Positions 10,831-21,100 of a stretch of DNA of 64,000 bases are shown here, piece after piece. This DNA is from Cordia subcordata (Eukaryota > Streptophyta > Magnoliopsida > Boraginales > Cordiaceae), in assembly GCA_028554755.1 (NCBI GenBank), contig JAPTOF010000008.1:11782501-11846500 (forward strand), written 5' to 3'. The stretch's first letter is position 1, and every line of letters starts with the position of its first letter. The notes under the pieces are model-generated. The model was not told the DNA's origin. It made no database searches and saw only the letters and a list, made by a program, of their open reading frames with translations. A program made the position numbers and the translations under genes.

Positions 10831-13248
10831 ATGATAAAAAAATTGGAAGCCAAGTTGCAGTTTACTTGTCTTAGTAATGTCAGCACCCTGGAAACGAGTA
10901 TGGCTGTCCCCCCAATACAACGCATAGCGAGAACTTCATGCTCTAGGCTGCCGTTTAGTAACTTCAGCACCGCTCCTCAAACTACGGCGGTTAGTAAGTT
11001 GCAAAACGAACAGTTTAGTAACGATTACATAAGTTCTTTGTGCAAGCAAAAGCAGTTTAAAGAAGCACTTGAGGCATTTGACTTATTAGATAAGCAAGCA
11101 ACAACTCATACTATATATGCCAGCACTTATGCTCGAATAGCAACTGCCTGCTCTTCTATTAAGTCACTACAGTATGCCAAAAAGATCCACAGTCACATTT
11201 TGGCATCGAAGATTCACCCTGATATGGTTCTTCTGAACCATGTTCTTAATATGTATGGGAAATGTGGATTGTTAGAGGATGCTCGAGAAGTGTTTGATCA
11301 GATGGAGGAGAGGAATGTGGTTTCTTGGACTTCAATGATTGCAGGGTATACGCAAAATGGTCAAGCAATTGAAGCGATGGATTTGTATTTTGAGATGAGA
11401 AAGTGGGGTTTAAAGCCGGATCATTTTACATTAGGAAGTGCTGTTAAGGCTTGCTCAATGTTGGGTGATGTTGACTTAGGAAGGCATTTGCATGCTCATA
11501 ACATTAAGTCAGAACATGGTCTCCACATTATTCCTCAAAATGCTCTTATTGCCATGTATACAAAGTTTGGTCAAATGCATGAGGCGCTGCAAGTGTTTAA
11601 TTGTGTCAAGTCGAAGGATTTGATTTCGTGGAGTTCTGTAATTGCTGGCTTTTCACAGCTCGGTTATGAAATTGGAGCTCTAGAATATTTCAAAGCAATG
11701 ATCTGTCAGGGTTGTTACCGGCTGAATGAGTTTATCTTTGGAAGTGTTTTTAGTGCTTGTGGCAGTCTTGTACAGCCAGAATATGGAAGACAATTACATG
11801 GGATGAGTGTAAAATTTGGGCTTGGCAGAGATACTTTTTCCGGTTGCTCTCTTACTGACATGTATGCTAAGTGTTCCCTGTTACAGTATGCAAGAATTGC
11901 ATTCTTGCAGATTGAAAGCCCTGATTTAGTGTCCTGGAATGCCATTATTGCAGGGCTTTCATATGGTGGGGATCCCAATGAAGCCATAATGCTTTTCTCT
12001 CGAATGAGACATTTGGGATTTACTCCTGACGATATCACAATTCGCTCTTTACTTTGTGCCTTCAGTAGTCCATCTGATCTCTTTCAGGGAAAGCAGTTAC
12101 ACACTTACGTTGTTAAAATGGGATTCAATAGTGATGTACCTGTTTGTAATACCTTACTATCAATGTATGCTAATTGTTTGAACTCTGTTGATGCGCATAG
12201 GTTGTTTGACGAGATTCAGAGCAGGGCAGATGTAGTTTCTTGGAATGCTATTCTTACTGTCTGTATGCAACAGAACCAGGCAGGGGAAATTTTCTCATTT
12301 TTCAAAATGATGCTGCTATCTCATGGTAAACCTGATCACATTACCTTAGCTACTGTAATGGGGCTTTGCGGAAAAGTTGCTTCTTTAGAGATGGGGTATC
12401 AAATTCATAGCTACTTAATGAAAACTGGGCTTGAGCAGGATGTCTCTGTCATGAATGGATTAATTGACATGTATGTTAAGTGTGGATCTCTTAATACTGC
12501 ACAGAAGCTCTTCGACTGCATGGAAAATCCTGATGTTGTCTCATGGAGTAGTTTGATTGTGGGGTATGCTCAGTTTGGATACGGTGAAGAAGCTTTAGAT
12601 TGCTTTAGGAATATGAGAAGTTTAGGGATCAAGCCAAACCAAGTCAGCTTTGTTGGCATTCTGACTGCTTGTAGTCATGTTGGACTGGTGGAAGAAGGAT
12701 GGCAGATGTTCAGTTCTATGGAAAGGGAGCATGGAATTACTCCTACAAGAGAGCATTGTTCTTGTGTTGTCGATTTGCTTGCTCGAGCTGGTTGCATAAA
12801 TGAAGCAGAAGCTTTCATCAACCAAATGGCATTTGATCCAGATATTGTGATGTGGAAATCTCTTCTAGCTGCCTGTAGGACCCATCACAATATCGAGGTT
12901 GCTAAACGAGCTGCTGAGAATATCTTGAAAATTGATCCGTCCAATTCTGCAGCTCATGTGTTACTTTGCAGCATGTATGCTACTGCAGGTAGTTGGAAAA
13001 ATTTTGCAAATTTGAGGAGCTTGATGAAGCAAAAGGGCATTAAGAAAGTTCCTGGTCAGAGTTGGATTGAAATTAAGGACAAAGTTCATGTTTTCCTGGC
13101 AGAAGATTGTATGCATCCAGAGAAAGAGAAAATATACTCCATGTTGGAGGAACTATTGCTGCAGATGCTCGATGCTGGTTACATTATCCTTCCAAGAGAG
13201 GCTCCATTAGGGAACTGCAGCAGTGAAATTCTGGAATGGAGAAATTAA
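10831..13248 (+). CDS. PLS-class pentatricopeptide repeat protein, At3g53360-like
   Basis: One intronless frame of 805 codons. From about residue 60 to 700 it is built of P, L and S type PPR repeats, with recurring signatures such as NALIAMYTKFG, DLISWSSVIAGFSQLG and CSHVGLVEEGW. It ends with an E-type extension (PGQSWIEIKDKVHVF), and there is no DYW domain. Length and repeat order resemble Arabidopsis At3g53360, an E-subclass protein predicted mitochondrial. PPR proteins bind organellar RNA one base per repeat, and E-class members usually act in C-to-U editing with a DYW partner. A second Met at codon 24 (10900) begins a Ser/Arg-rich, acid-poor presequence, and may be the real start (782 aa). 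The target RNA cannot be read with confidence. No stops or shifts were seen, so it is probably functional. Confidence 0.93.
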   Translation: MIKKLEAKLQFTCLSNVSTLETSMAVPPIQRIARTSCSRLPFSNFSTAPQTTAVSKLQNEQFSNDYISSLCKQKQFKEALEAFDLLDKQATTHTIYASTYARIATACSSIKSLQYAKKIHSHILASKIHPDMVLLNHVLNMYGKCGLLEDAREVFDQMEERNVVSWTSMIAGYTQNGQAIEAMDLYFEMRKWGLKPDHFTLGSAVKACSMLGDVDLGRHLHAHNIKSEHGLHIIPQNALIAMYTKFGQMHEALQVFNCVKSKDLISWSSVIAGFSQLGYEIGALEYFKAMICQGCYRLNEFIFGSVFSACGSLVQPEYGRQLHGMSVKFGLGRDTFSGCSLTDMYAKCSLLQYARIAFLQIESPDLVSWNAIIAGLSYGGDPNEAIMLFSRMRHLGFTPDDITIRSLLCAFSSPSDLFQGKQLHTYVVKMGFNSDVPVCNTLLSMYANCLNSVDAHRLFDEIQSRADVVSWNAILTVCMQQNQAGEIFSFFKMMLLSHGKPDHITLATVMGLCGKVASLEMGYQIHSYLMKTGLEQDVSVMNGLIDMYVKCGSLNTAQKLFDCMENPDVVSWSSLIVGYAQFGYGEEALDCFRNMRSLGIKPNQVSFVGILTACSHVGLVEEGWQMFSSMEREHGITPTREHCSCVVDLLARAGCINEAEAFINQMAFDPDIVMWKSLLAACRTHHNIEVAKRAAENILKIDPSNSAAHVLLCSMYATAGSWKNFANLRSLMKQKGIKKVPGQSWIEIKDKVHVFLAEDCMHPEKEKIYSMLEELLLQMLDAGYIILPREAPLGNCSSEILEWRN

Positions 13249-14623
13249 TGAATTCTTCTTCCGCTGCAAACTGGAATCATTCGATTCTGCAGGATACTCA
13301 AATTTTCGTGGCATGTCTTCCAACCTGTTGCCTAAGTCTGCCTTCGGTTTAGACCTTGATATCTCTTAGAAATGCATAAAATACTATTCCTATCGGCAGA
13401 AATGGCATAGAAGTCTTTATCAATTGTTCTCGATATAGGTTTAAATATGCCAACTGACCACAAGTCATCAGGCAGAACAAGGTTCTGCGGATCCAGATCT
13501 TTGCACTCTTTATGTCTTCCTTCAGGGTGTAGCTTATCTGCTATTCCATATTGGAGCGAAGGTGCACAACAAATTCACAGTCCGTTTAATCAGAATCATA
13601 TCAGGGTACAGATCACATCTTTCGTGTTTGCATTTATCTTTTGTTTGCTCTTTTCATAGTTGGTGTTTGGTTTCCATTATAACCAGTAAATTGTCATGCC
13701 TGTGATCTTCCAGTGGGGTTGCATGCAGGGGATCAAATCAGAATCATATCAGGGTACAGATCATATCTTTCGTGTTTGCATTTATCTTTTGTTTGCTCTT
13801 TTCATAGTTGGTGTTTGATTTCCATTACAACCTGTAAATTGTCATGCTTGTGATCTTCCAGTGGGGTTGCATACAGGGGATTACAAAACCACTCTGAGAC
13901 ATGTTTTTCCAGAAGTCAAGCCTTTGACATGGAGTATGAGAAAATTCCTACAGAATGATCATAGACTCAGCTTCTGAAGATGTGTAAACTCTTATTGTTG
14001 GTATGGTTCCTAAGGCCGGTTTGTTCAAGTGCCCATGCATTAGTAACAAAACATCAGGTGAAACCAAGCAGGACACAGTTTTCCAAGAGATAAAACCAAG
14101 TAGGAGAGAGTTTAACAAACCAGCTGGCTTCAAATTTGCAGTTTCATCAGGCCACACATGGTAGATGAAGAAAGTTAAACAAGACCCAAATCATATTTGT
14201 ATTAACCAAAACATTAAAAAGGCGCATATATAATAGCTAAAGCCAAAACCTTGAGCAGGTGTCCCAGCCCCCAAGTCCCTCTCCTAGTAATTAGCTCAAT
14301 TTTGGTGCTATGTAAAGGTCATCAACTGCAATTATCAAAATAGTAACAAAATGGAATGAATTATTATGCAGCTGTACCCATGTTTATACATCGATATCAT
14401 GCATATCCAAGAAAAGTTACATTTCAGTGTTAAGGCACACGGCCATCTCATTCATTCATTTCTCTGGGATACTACAAATCTCAATATCTAGCAGAATTAC
14501 CAAAATCAAAATAAAACTTTCTGTACAGCACCAGGATCCCAAATCTTCAATTGCTTACATGTCTCAATTGATAGCTTTTCATCACACCAGTAGTCCAAAT
14601 GTCAAATATCCTCTCTCGCTACT
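13249..14623. other. Convergent 3' intergenic region between PPR and OSB genes
   Basis: No additional gene is supported. It holds 3' flanks of the converging PPR (plus) and OSB (minus) genes, with a 148-bp tandem duplication at 13588-13883. Short open frames here (13447-13659, 13948-14157, 14427-14636) have no recognisable domain. Confidence 0.6.
13588..13883. repeat. 148-bp tandem duplication, two copies
   Basis: The block starting AATCAGAATCATATCAGGGT (13588) recurs at 13736 with only a handful of substitutions, through GGGGTTGCAT and CAGGGGAT at 13733 and 13881. The period is exactly 148 bp. It lies a few hundred bases past the PPR stop codon, possibly inside its 3' UTR. Confidence 0.9.
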
Positions 14624-16225
14624 TCAGATTGCTTGAGAACTCTTGCCACCAGCAGCAACACTTTGCTTATTTTTCAATGGTGGCAACTTGGACGGCACCC
14701 AAGATGGTGAGCGATTCAGCCATAGTGCTTCTCCAGTTTCCTTATGCCTGAAGTCCGGTGCTCTCTTATTGGTCTTACCCACTCTGTTGTCCCACCATTT
14801 TTCTGGATTTTCGACTAAGCTCTTCCAGTGATCATCCCCCTTCCCTCCCTTTGCCCATTGCCCTTGACAAACCTCCTTCCCTCCCTGTGCCTGTTGCCCT
14901 TTACAAACATGAACATCAAACTCAAGTCCTTGAAGCCCTGGCAACACCCAGTTTGGAGCCTTGTTCAGCCAAAGGGCAGTACCGTTAGTTTTGTGCTTAA
15001 AATCTGGGTAATTGGCTTTCACCAATCCATTAGACTTGCGCTCTCGATTATCCCACCAGTCCTTAGGATTTCTTACAAGGTCCCTCCAAGAACTGAAAAT
15101 AGAGTCTCCATCTTTCACTGTTCCAACATTGTTTGAGCTTTTCTGATTAATTTTATAATCAGTCACTCCATCTCCTGTTGTCCCAACGTCATTGAAGCTT
15201 TTCTGATCAACTTTCTCATCAAACTGCAAAGTCCTGAGTTTCTTATACACCCACCAAGGAGTAAACTCATCAGTTTGGACTGATTCCCCTGTATCCTTGC
15301 GCTCAAATCCTACAATTTCCCCATCCAAACCATCACTTTCCGACCTGATAACCCACCACTCATCAGGCTTAGCAAAGACCTCCTCCCATAATTTCTCAAC
15401 AGCATTACCACTTCCCACACTGGGCAACCTATCTCCTGCATCTTCCTTTGCAACATTCTTAGTTTCCACATTATCCAATCTACTTACAGCATCGGCTGCC
15501 ACCCCGAAATCCTTCCCGGCACGCCCGGGAACACTTCCCTTAAAACCTTCCACAAAGTTAAGTTCTTGTCCCAAAACATGGAATCTCCCCTGATCTTCGC
15601 TCAAAACAAAAGGCAATGGATCCACACACAACTTCCCAGTCACATAAACACAATCATTCTGCTTAACATGACAAGCCACAATATGAGCCAAATCACCCTC
15701 AAACACAACAGGAATCATCAAAGAGTGAGACAGCGACGACGACGACAAAGAAGAAGAAGAAGCAGAAGAAGAAGAAGAAACCAAAGACAAACCACTCTTA
15801 CCACCATTTTCTTGAGCAACAAAAGTTGCAGCCAAGTGTTTTCCATCTGGGGTAGCGTGAAACTGAACAGGCATTTGAATGATACCAATTAAATTCACTG
15901 AGTTTGCAACCTTTGCCTGGTATGGAATCTCACTTGGCTTAGGCCATTTTGAAGGTAATGCCTCAGCTTGCTTCTTGACCCTTTGTGACCAACTCAAAGA
16001 TGATGATGAAGATGGTGAAGATTCTGATGATGGTGTTGTGATTCTTGGCTTTCTGGGGTATTGGGTTCTGCGTCTAATGGTGTTCTGATAATCTTTTGAG
16101 GTGGAAAACATTGAAAATTGCTCCAGAGAAGAGATGGGGTGGGGTGAAACTAGGCATTTTCTTGAATGGTGAAGGGTAGAAAAAAGGAATTTTTGGGCTG
16201 CTATTGCTCTGGTTAAAAGATTCAT
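14624..16225 (-). CDS. OSB-type organellar single-stranded DNA-binding protein
   Basis: An intronless 533-codon frame. Residues 1-60 are rich in Ser, Arg and Lys with few acids, as in an organellar presequence. Residues about 107-228 form an SSB-like OB fold (NSVNLIGIIQMPVQF, then VYVTGKL). Three copies of the plant-specific PDF motif follow at about 277-336, 378-437 and 466-518. The last two have the clear pattern W-x-x-L-V-x-N-P, KWWDNR or DWWDNR, PDF[KR]HK, ALWLN, P-x-WV. Arabidopsis OSB1-OSB4 share this layout. OSB1 suppresses illegitimate recombination in mitochondrial DNA. Three PDF motifs make it most like the multi-PDF members. A Ser run (149-166) enlarges an OB-fold loop. The start is the first ATG of the frame, at the head of the presequence. 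Confidence 0.92.
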   Translation of the reverse strand: MNLLTRAIAAQKFLFSTLHHSRKCLVSPHPISSLEQFSMFSTSKDYQNTIRRRTQYPRKPRITTPSSESSPSSSSSLSWSQRVKKQAEALPSKWPKPSEIPYQAKVANSVNLIGIIQMPVQFHATPDGKHLAATFVAQENGGKSGLSLVSSSSSASSSSLSSSSLSHSLMIPVVFEGDLAHIVACHVKQNDCVYVTGKLCVDPLPFVLSEDQGRFHVLGQELNFVEGFKGSVPGRAGKDFGVAADAVSRLDNVETKNVAKEDAGDRLPSVGSGNAVEKLWEEVFAKPDEWWVIRSESDGLDGEIVGFERKDTGESVQTDEFTPWWVYKKLRTLQFDEKVDQKSFNDVGTTGDGVTDYKINQKSSNNVGTVKDGDSIFSSWRDLVRNPKDWWDNRERKSNGLVKANYPDFKHKTNGTALWLNKAPNWVLPGLQGLEFDVHVCKGQQAQGGKEVCQGQWAKGGKGDDHWKSLVENPEKWWDNRVGKTNKRAPDFRHKETGEALWLNRSPSWVPSKLPPLKNKQSVAAGGKSSQAI

Positions 16226-18171
16226 GGTGATGTATAAGAAAGCTCAAGTCTTGGAAGATTTTGCTTTTACAAAAGAGTAGGGTTTTTGCAGAGGGTTTTT
16301 GCAGCGGGTTTTTGTGTTGCTTCAAGAGGACAATAAAAGTAGAAAGGGGAGGTGTTTAAGATAAGTGACATCTTATTGTTGTCGGGTTCGGGTTTGCAAA
16401 AACCGGGTATAATCTGATTAGTTTGGGTTTCAGTGGGTTCGGGTTTAAACATGCGGGTCGAGTTCAATTTTGAGTAGGTGATTTTCAAGGTTTATTTATG
16501 AAAACGCACTTGTTTACTTAGCCTCCCCAAAAAAGAAAAGGTTTATTTATGAATTCCCTATGCAGGAAAAAAGAAAATTACCTGCTTAAACCTTAAAAAT
16601 CATAAAATGTAATTTTTGCGGACATTTGAGTTCCAGTTTTTTTTTCCCCCTATTTGAGTATTTACTAACTTATTTTTGTGCTAATTTAAACTAAATTGGA
16701 AATAAGTATAGAAAGTTGGAGAAAATGAATATAAAAAATTTAAATTGACTTAGATTACACTTATAAAAGTTTAAAATAAGGGTTAAGTCATCATAAATTA
16801 TATCAAAGTAATTATTCAAAAAGGAAAAAAAAAAAAAGAAGAAAAATCTGACTGAGTTCGGGTGCAAATTTTACCCCCAAAACTTGATCTCAGAAACCTA
16901 AATTCTGAATCCAAAATTTCCAAACTGCACAAAAATTCTGAACTCAATTGAATCAGGAAAATTTTTTTTTTCAAAAAAAAAAAAATTTCCATCCCTACCT
17001 ATCAGGCTTTCTTTTTAAAGTAAATGAAAATACAGTTAATTTTTGAGTTTAATACCTTTATTTGGAGGGTGTTGAGTCTCGTTGACATTTCTAATTGCCT
17101 TCAAAACTAGAGTTAAAAATGTTTATTTTCTTAATAATCCTTAGTATAATATAACAGTTAAATGTGAACTTGAAACTCAGACAAACAAGAAGGAAGATTT
17201 CCCATCCAGTTTACTGGACCGTGTGAATAAAAAACTCTCTAATGCTTTCATCTTTGTTGAAGAATTTCCACTTGTCTCATCCCTTGCATAAAATAGAAGA
17301 ATTTTCACTATCAGAAAGCAGATCAGCAGTTCAACACTAAAAGTTCATCTGAATTGACTTTTTCCACCAAAAAAGGAAAAAAAATCATAACTTTATATTA
17401 AAAAAAAATGCTCTTTTGAAAAATTAAAGGTGTGTTTGGTTTGTGCGTTTTCTATTTTCATTTTCATGAAAAATGAAAATTAAGATAATAAAACTCATTT
17501 GATTAACTATTTTTAACAATAAATTAAGAAATCAAAAAACATCAAAAAAATATTTTCTCTAAAAATAAGATGAAAATTTTGTAAATAACTCTAAAAAATT
17601 TTAAAAATAAAGTAACAATTTTGCAAATAACTTCAAAGATTTTGAAAAACAAGGTAACAATTTTATAAATAGCTTTAGAAAATTTAAAAAATAAGGTGAT
17701 AATTTTATAAATAACTCTAAAAATTTTAAAAAATAAGATAACAATTTTGTGAATTAACATCTAAAAAATATTTTTGTTAACCAAACACATTCTCTAAATT
17801 TTTAAGAACAGAAAAAAAAAACTATTTTCAAAAAATAAAAATGAAAAGTAAAAACTGAAAAATAAAAATAGAAGACAGGCAAACCAAATGCAGCCAAAAA
17901 TTTTTACTTTCAAGAAAGCTCAATTTCTTTTTTATATTTTTTAAGTTTTAGCTTCTGTTGAAAGGTAAGACAAATACTTTGTGCAAAAATTATGTGCCTT
18001 CTCTCTTTTTGGGAAAAAAGTACATTTTCATAAATAGCTACTGTCATCTGAGCTACAAAAATGAGCTTTTACAATATGAAACAGAAAACCACAAAAATTG
18101 ATCATCCTGTTAGGAGTTCAATAGAAGCGTTAAGAAGCTAGAGATGGTAAAAAAATTGGCAGCAGTTTCCA
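16226..18171. other. Intergenic region between OSB and helicase genes
   Basis: It is AT-rich, with the presumed OSB promoter at its left and the helicase 3' flank at its right. A MITE occupies 17429-17895. No other gene is supported. Confidence 0.6.
17429..17895. mobile_element. MITE with internal tandem repeats
   Basis: The left end reads GGTGTGTTTGGTTTGTGCG and the reverse complement of the right end reads GGCTGCATTTGGTTTGCCTG. Both are followed by TCTATTTT-type sequence, so the termini are imperfect inverted repeats. AAA flanks both sides. Inside (about 17575-17760) a roughly 50-bp unit, with a core like GGTAACAATTTTATAAATAAC, is repeated about four times. It has no coding capacity. The superfamily is uncertain. 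Confidence 0.65.
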
Positions 18172-21100
18172 CTACATCGTATAAGTGCCTGTGGCCTGTT
18201 CATCTTCATCTGTTGGCCCTGTTGAAATAGATTCCCTTTGTGGCCTGTGTCTCCTCCACTTCAGCTTTGGTAAGGACATTATCCACGCTGGAACCTCACA
18301 GCCGGAAGCTGCCATCACATTTGCTATGTTCCTCAGATAAGGAACATCGGCCTCGGTATATAAAGTAATGGCCTCCCCACTCCTACCTGCTCGGCCAGAA
18401 CGACCTATTGGAATATCGAGAAGAACCAGCTATTAGTTGTCATTAAAGAGTAACACACTGACTTTGATAGAAGTCTCCTATGTTGCTGTTAGTATGCTGT
18501 AGAAATCATTAGATGGTCTTGTTTCTGCAGTCCTGAGCAAAAGTAAGATACCAGGAAATTTAACATGGGAAGAAAGCGAGAAGCACCAGGGGCAAATGTA
18601 TATAGAACTGTAAAATGAGGCCAAAACATAACTAGGATGCCCTCAATGACTTCGAAAGTATTAGAAATATTTGTGCTTTATTTGTTTTTTACAATTTCAA
18701 TCAATAGGTAACAACTACAAGTTAGCCAGCCAATATCTATAAGACCATGAGTTCCTCATTAAAAAATCAAAAGCGCTAAGCAGAAACTATTGCATAAACA
18801 ATTAACATAGATGCAATCATATAGCATGATGTTACAGCAAAGGTGAAAGTGTTTCACCAATATATAATTGAAAGTAATGATTTTTACTGACCAACAGTTC
18901 AATGATTTTCTCGATGAGCTCTTAGGGTGACAAATAAGCTATCAACCATAACTCATATTAACCAAGCAGTCAACATCACAAGGCCAAGTGACTTACCAAT
19001 ACGGTGAATATATGCTGCTGAAGAGTCTGGGAAATCATAATTTATTACACAATTAACACCTTTGAAATCCATTCCACGGGCAATGACATCAGTGGCAATT
19101 AGGACCCATGTTTTCCCAGCTCGAAAGTCATCAACAGCGTTCTCTCTCTGTTCACATAAAATATATCAGCAAAAAACCCATTGCAACCTCAACGAGACAA
19201 TTTAAGCTCTCATGTACAAGTGTTTCAGCGTAAACCCCATAACTGATGCTATTCATTGAATAAACAGGAACATTGAAATCAAGGAGGCAAAACTCTGTGA
19301 ATTTGAAAGCTAACAGAAATGCCCACAATTACCTGTATCTGGTTTAGATCAGAATGTATCACACCAGCTCTGATGTCATCAAATTTCAATTCATCATAGA
19401 GCTCCTTTGCCCGCTCCTTGTTTTGGACAAATACTAGGACAGGTGGATTCAAGCTCTGGTAGGATAATGCACACATCATTGGAGAAGAATTAAATAAAGG
19501 AAACAAACAAAAAGGAAAGGTTTCGTACATAGTAATTAGCAACAGCAATGATACTGACAGACATATAATGCAAGTCATACAGCATTAGTACCTCTATTCA
19601 AATACTCAACAATAATCTGCAATCTTCTCAAAAATTAATAACAATTACTTGAACCACGTAAACAAGAGAGGGTCGAAATATGAAACATGTTTATCAATCA
19701 ACTTCCAGTCCGGGCATCATCCATCTTATGCTTTTCACTAACCAAACCCCCACCCCTACACACGGAAAACCCACCAAGGAGAAAAACTCATGCTATTGAT
19801 TCTCCAGATGCCAAAGAAAGCAGTCAATCGACAAACATGAAATGAAATTCACTGTGCCTAAGAGAATAGATGAACTTCATAGCTCTTATAATTTCATCTC
19901 GCAGATATACAAACAACTACAGGGTCCCAGTATATAGCATACCTCAGCAAAACTCTGACGAAGAGCAAGAAGCTTCCCTTCTTCACTTCCAACAAATATC
20001 AACTTCTGCTTTATAGACTCTGAAGCAGAATTCCTGTGTTCGGTTTTTGTGGGGGGGGGGAAGAAGAATAAAAGAGAAGGAAAAAAAACTCCTGTCAAAA
20101 TCTAAAGTAAAAGGAGCACAATAGTAATTGACATATATCTTCATTCATCATCGGCAAAGGAAGCAAATTAAAGAACCACCTGATTCATAATATCATTAGC
20201 ATTAACGAGCAAAACCATGATCCACCAAAAATCTATTTATCACTTACTTCCGACCAATAATAATCCGAACAGCGTCATGCATTATAGTGCGTGCAAGCTC
20301 CTCAACAGTATCAGGTAAAGTAGCACTAAACAGCGATCGTACTATTGAAGGATTTGAGCACGCTTTGACAACTGAATCAACCTGCTCCACCAAACCTAGC
20401 TCAAACAGCTTATCAGACTCATCCAGGACTAGAAATTCCACCCTACGTAAAAGAAGAACATAAGTGAGAACCTGTGCAGCTCCAGTTCAAACTGTATTTA
20501 AATCACTTATGTCCATTATTTCAATTAGAGATTGTGCCTTTTCTTGTCTATAATCCTTAAGAAACTAACATAAGCACTGATGTATGCAGATACATATTCA
20601 ATCTATTTCATGTAGGTACTGGTTTGAGTTTATGGACACATCATTATCAATGTCAGTCATGTGAACTTTACAAAAAGTATCAAGTGTGAATGGTCTGTAT
20701 ACATGAAGCGGCACAGTGGGAAGGTTCTTGAGGTTCATGCTAAATGAAGCTGAACACAATACGAACCTCACTAAGCATGTCAATGTGTTTGGTCCAACCA
20801 TGCTTTGCTAATCCACAAGCAGTAGGAAATGTGCAGACTAGAAAGTCTAAGTGTGATTTAGCCATGATCCATATCACTAATTAGATTCACACAAGACGGG
20901 TCCATAGCTGCAGGAGATAAAAGGAGCGTACCTACTTAAATCAAGCTTCTTTTTCCGAATAGCAAACTGTACACGATAGGGTGTTGATATTAGTATATCA
21001 CAATGAAGTTTTGCAAGGTCTGCAGTTTTAACCAGCTGTTTAGTCATTAGTTTGATATAAAATCTCTTTCCTTTCGCCAACTTGTTGCATTCCCTTGCTG

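Noticed and set aside
15297..16088. Several plus-strand frames with Arg-rich or acidic stretches
   Set aside because: They mirror the OSB gene. The Arg run is the antisense of its Ser-rich loop.
17542..17760. Periodic hydrophobic 72-codon frame resembling a membrane repeat protein
   Set aside because: It is entirely the product of a 50-bp AT-rich tandem repeat inside a MITE.
20050..20059. Run of ten G in a helicase intron
   Set aside because: Simple homopolymer in an intron. Possibly a sequencing artefact, with no effect on the exon model.
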